This document shows, piece by piece, positions 6,139 through 6,178 of a DNA stretch of 6,178 bases (its first letter is position 1; every line of letters starts with the position of its first letter). Made by a program: the position numbers and the translations under genes. The stretch is from VFKI01 sp033762075. GTDB lineage: Bacteria > Pseudomonadota > Gammaproteobacteria > DSM-16500. Location: positions 1-6,178 of the forward strand of contig JANRLY010000033.1 in assembly GCA_033762075.1 (NCBI GenBank), read 5' to 3'. The notes beneath the pieces were generated by a model. That model saw only the letters and a list, made by a program, of their open reading frames with translations. It searched no databases and was not told where the DNA came from.

Positions 6139-6178
6139 ATGAAAGATACCGTTTTTCAACAAATTTTAAAACCTTTAA
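6139..6178 (+). CDS. Start of a probable transposase (truncated by window end)
   Basis: Thirteen codons are visible, MKDTVFQQILKPL, beginning at an ATG five bases after AAGGA. The pattern of a short polar start followed by VFxQILKPL recalls the N-terminal domain (DUF4372-like) of IS4-family transposases, recognised from memory and not verifiable on 13 residues. The structured leader and the interrupted repeat upstream agree with a mobile element. Another gene family is possible. Confidence 0.4.
   Translation, partial: MKDTVFQQILKPL

Larger units (their letters stand above)
6044..6178 (+). mobile_element. Probable left end of an insertion sequence (partial)
   Basis: Starting where the dispersed repeat breaks off, this segment has a short leader, a strong nested RNA structure and the start of an open frame that resembles the N-terminus of IS4-type transposases. 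The right end, terminal inverted repeat partner and target duplication are outside the window, so the exact border is an estimate. Confidence 0.4.

Overview
The window looks like accessory chromosome of an intracellular gammaproteobacterium of the Legionellales type (Legionella, Coxiella, Aquicella or Berkiella relatives). This is inferred from three things: a large protein with a SidF/SopB-type phosphoinositide phosphatase signature, an unrecognised coiled-coil protein beside it, and AT-rich genes separated by GC-rich palindromic repeats. No marker gene fixes the genus.

Layout. Positions 1-140 are GC-rich repeat sequence that runs, without a stop codon, into the C-terminal part of a UbiH-type ubiquinone-biosynthesis hydroxylase (+, to 831); its FAD-binding N-terminus is absent. 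Tail to tail with it, overlapping by 11 bp, is a 919-residue protein on the minus strand (821-3580) with an HCKSGKDRTG P-loop, a candidate secreted phosphoinositide phosphatase. A 182-bp divergent intergenic region separates it from a 344-residue, helix- and His-rich protein of unknown function on the plus strand (3763-4797). Positions 4806-4963 hold a palindromic element that merges into four tandem 25-bp units. Next comes an intact arginase/agmatinase-family ureohydrolase on the minus strand (4967-5998). The right end (about 6044 onward) looks like the left end of an insertion sequence: an interrupted dispersed repeat, a compact three-way RNA junction covering a Shine-Dalgarno site, and the first 13 codons of a probable transposase.

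How the parts relate. The two central genes are divergent and may share control; both have C-termini compatible with Dot/Icm type IV secretion (acidic cluster plus hydrophobic residue near the end), so a host-interaction pair is a reasonable hypothesis. The flanking ubiH and ureohydrolase genes are metabolic, and the repeats and insertion sequence at their borders suggest a rearrangement-prone island inserted among housekeeping genes. The most notable observations are the phosphatase-like effector candidate, the transposase leader structure, and the repeat that reads in frame into ubiH.
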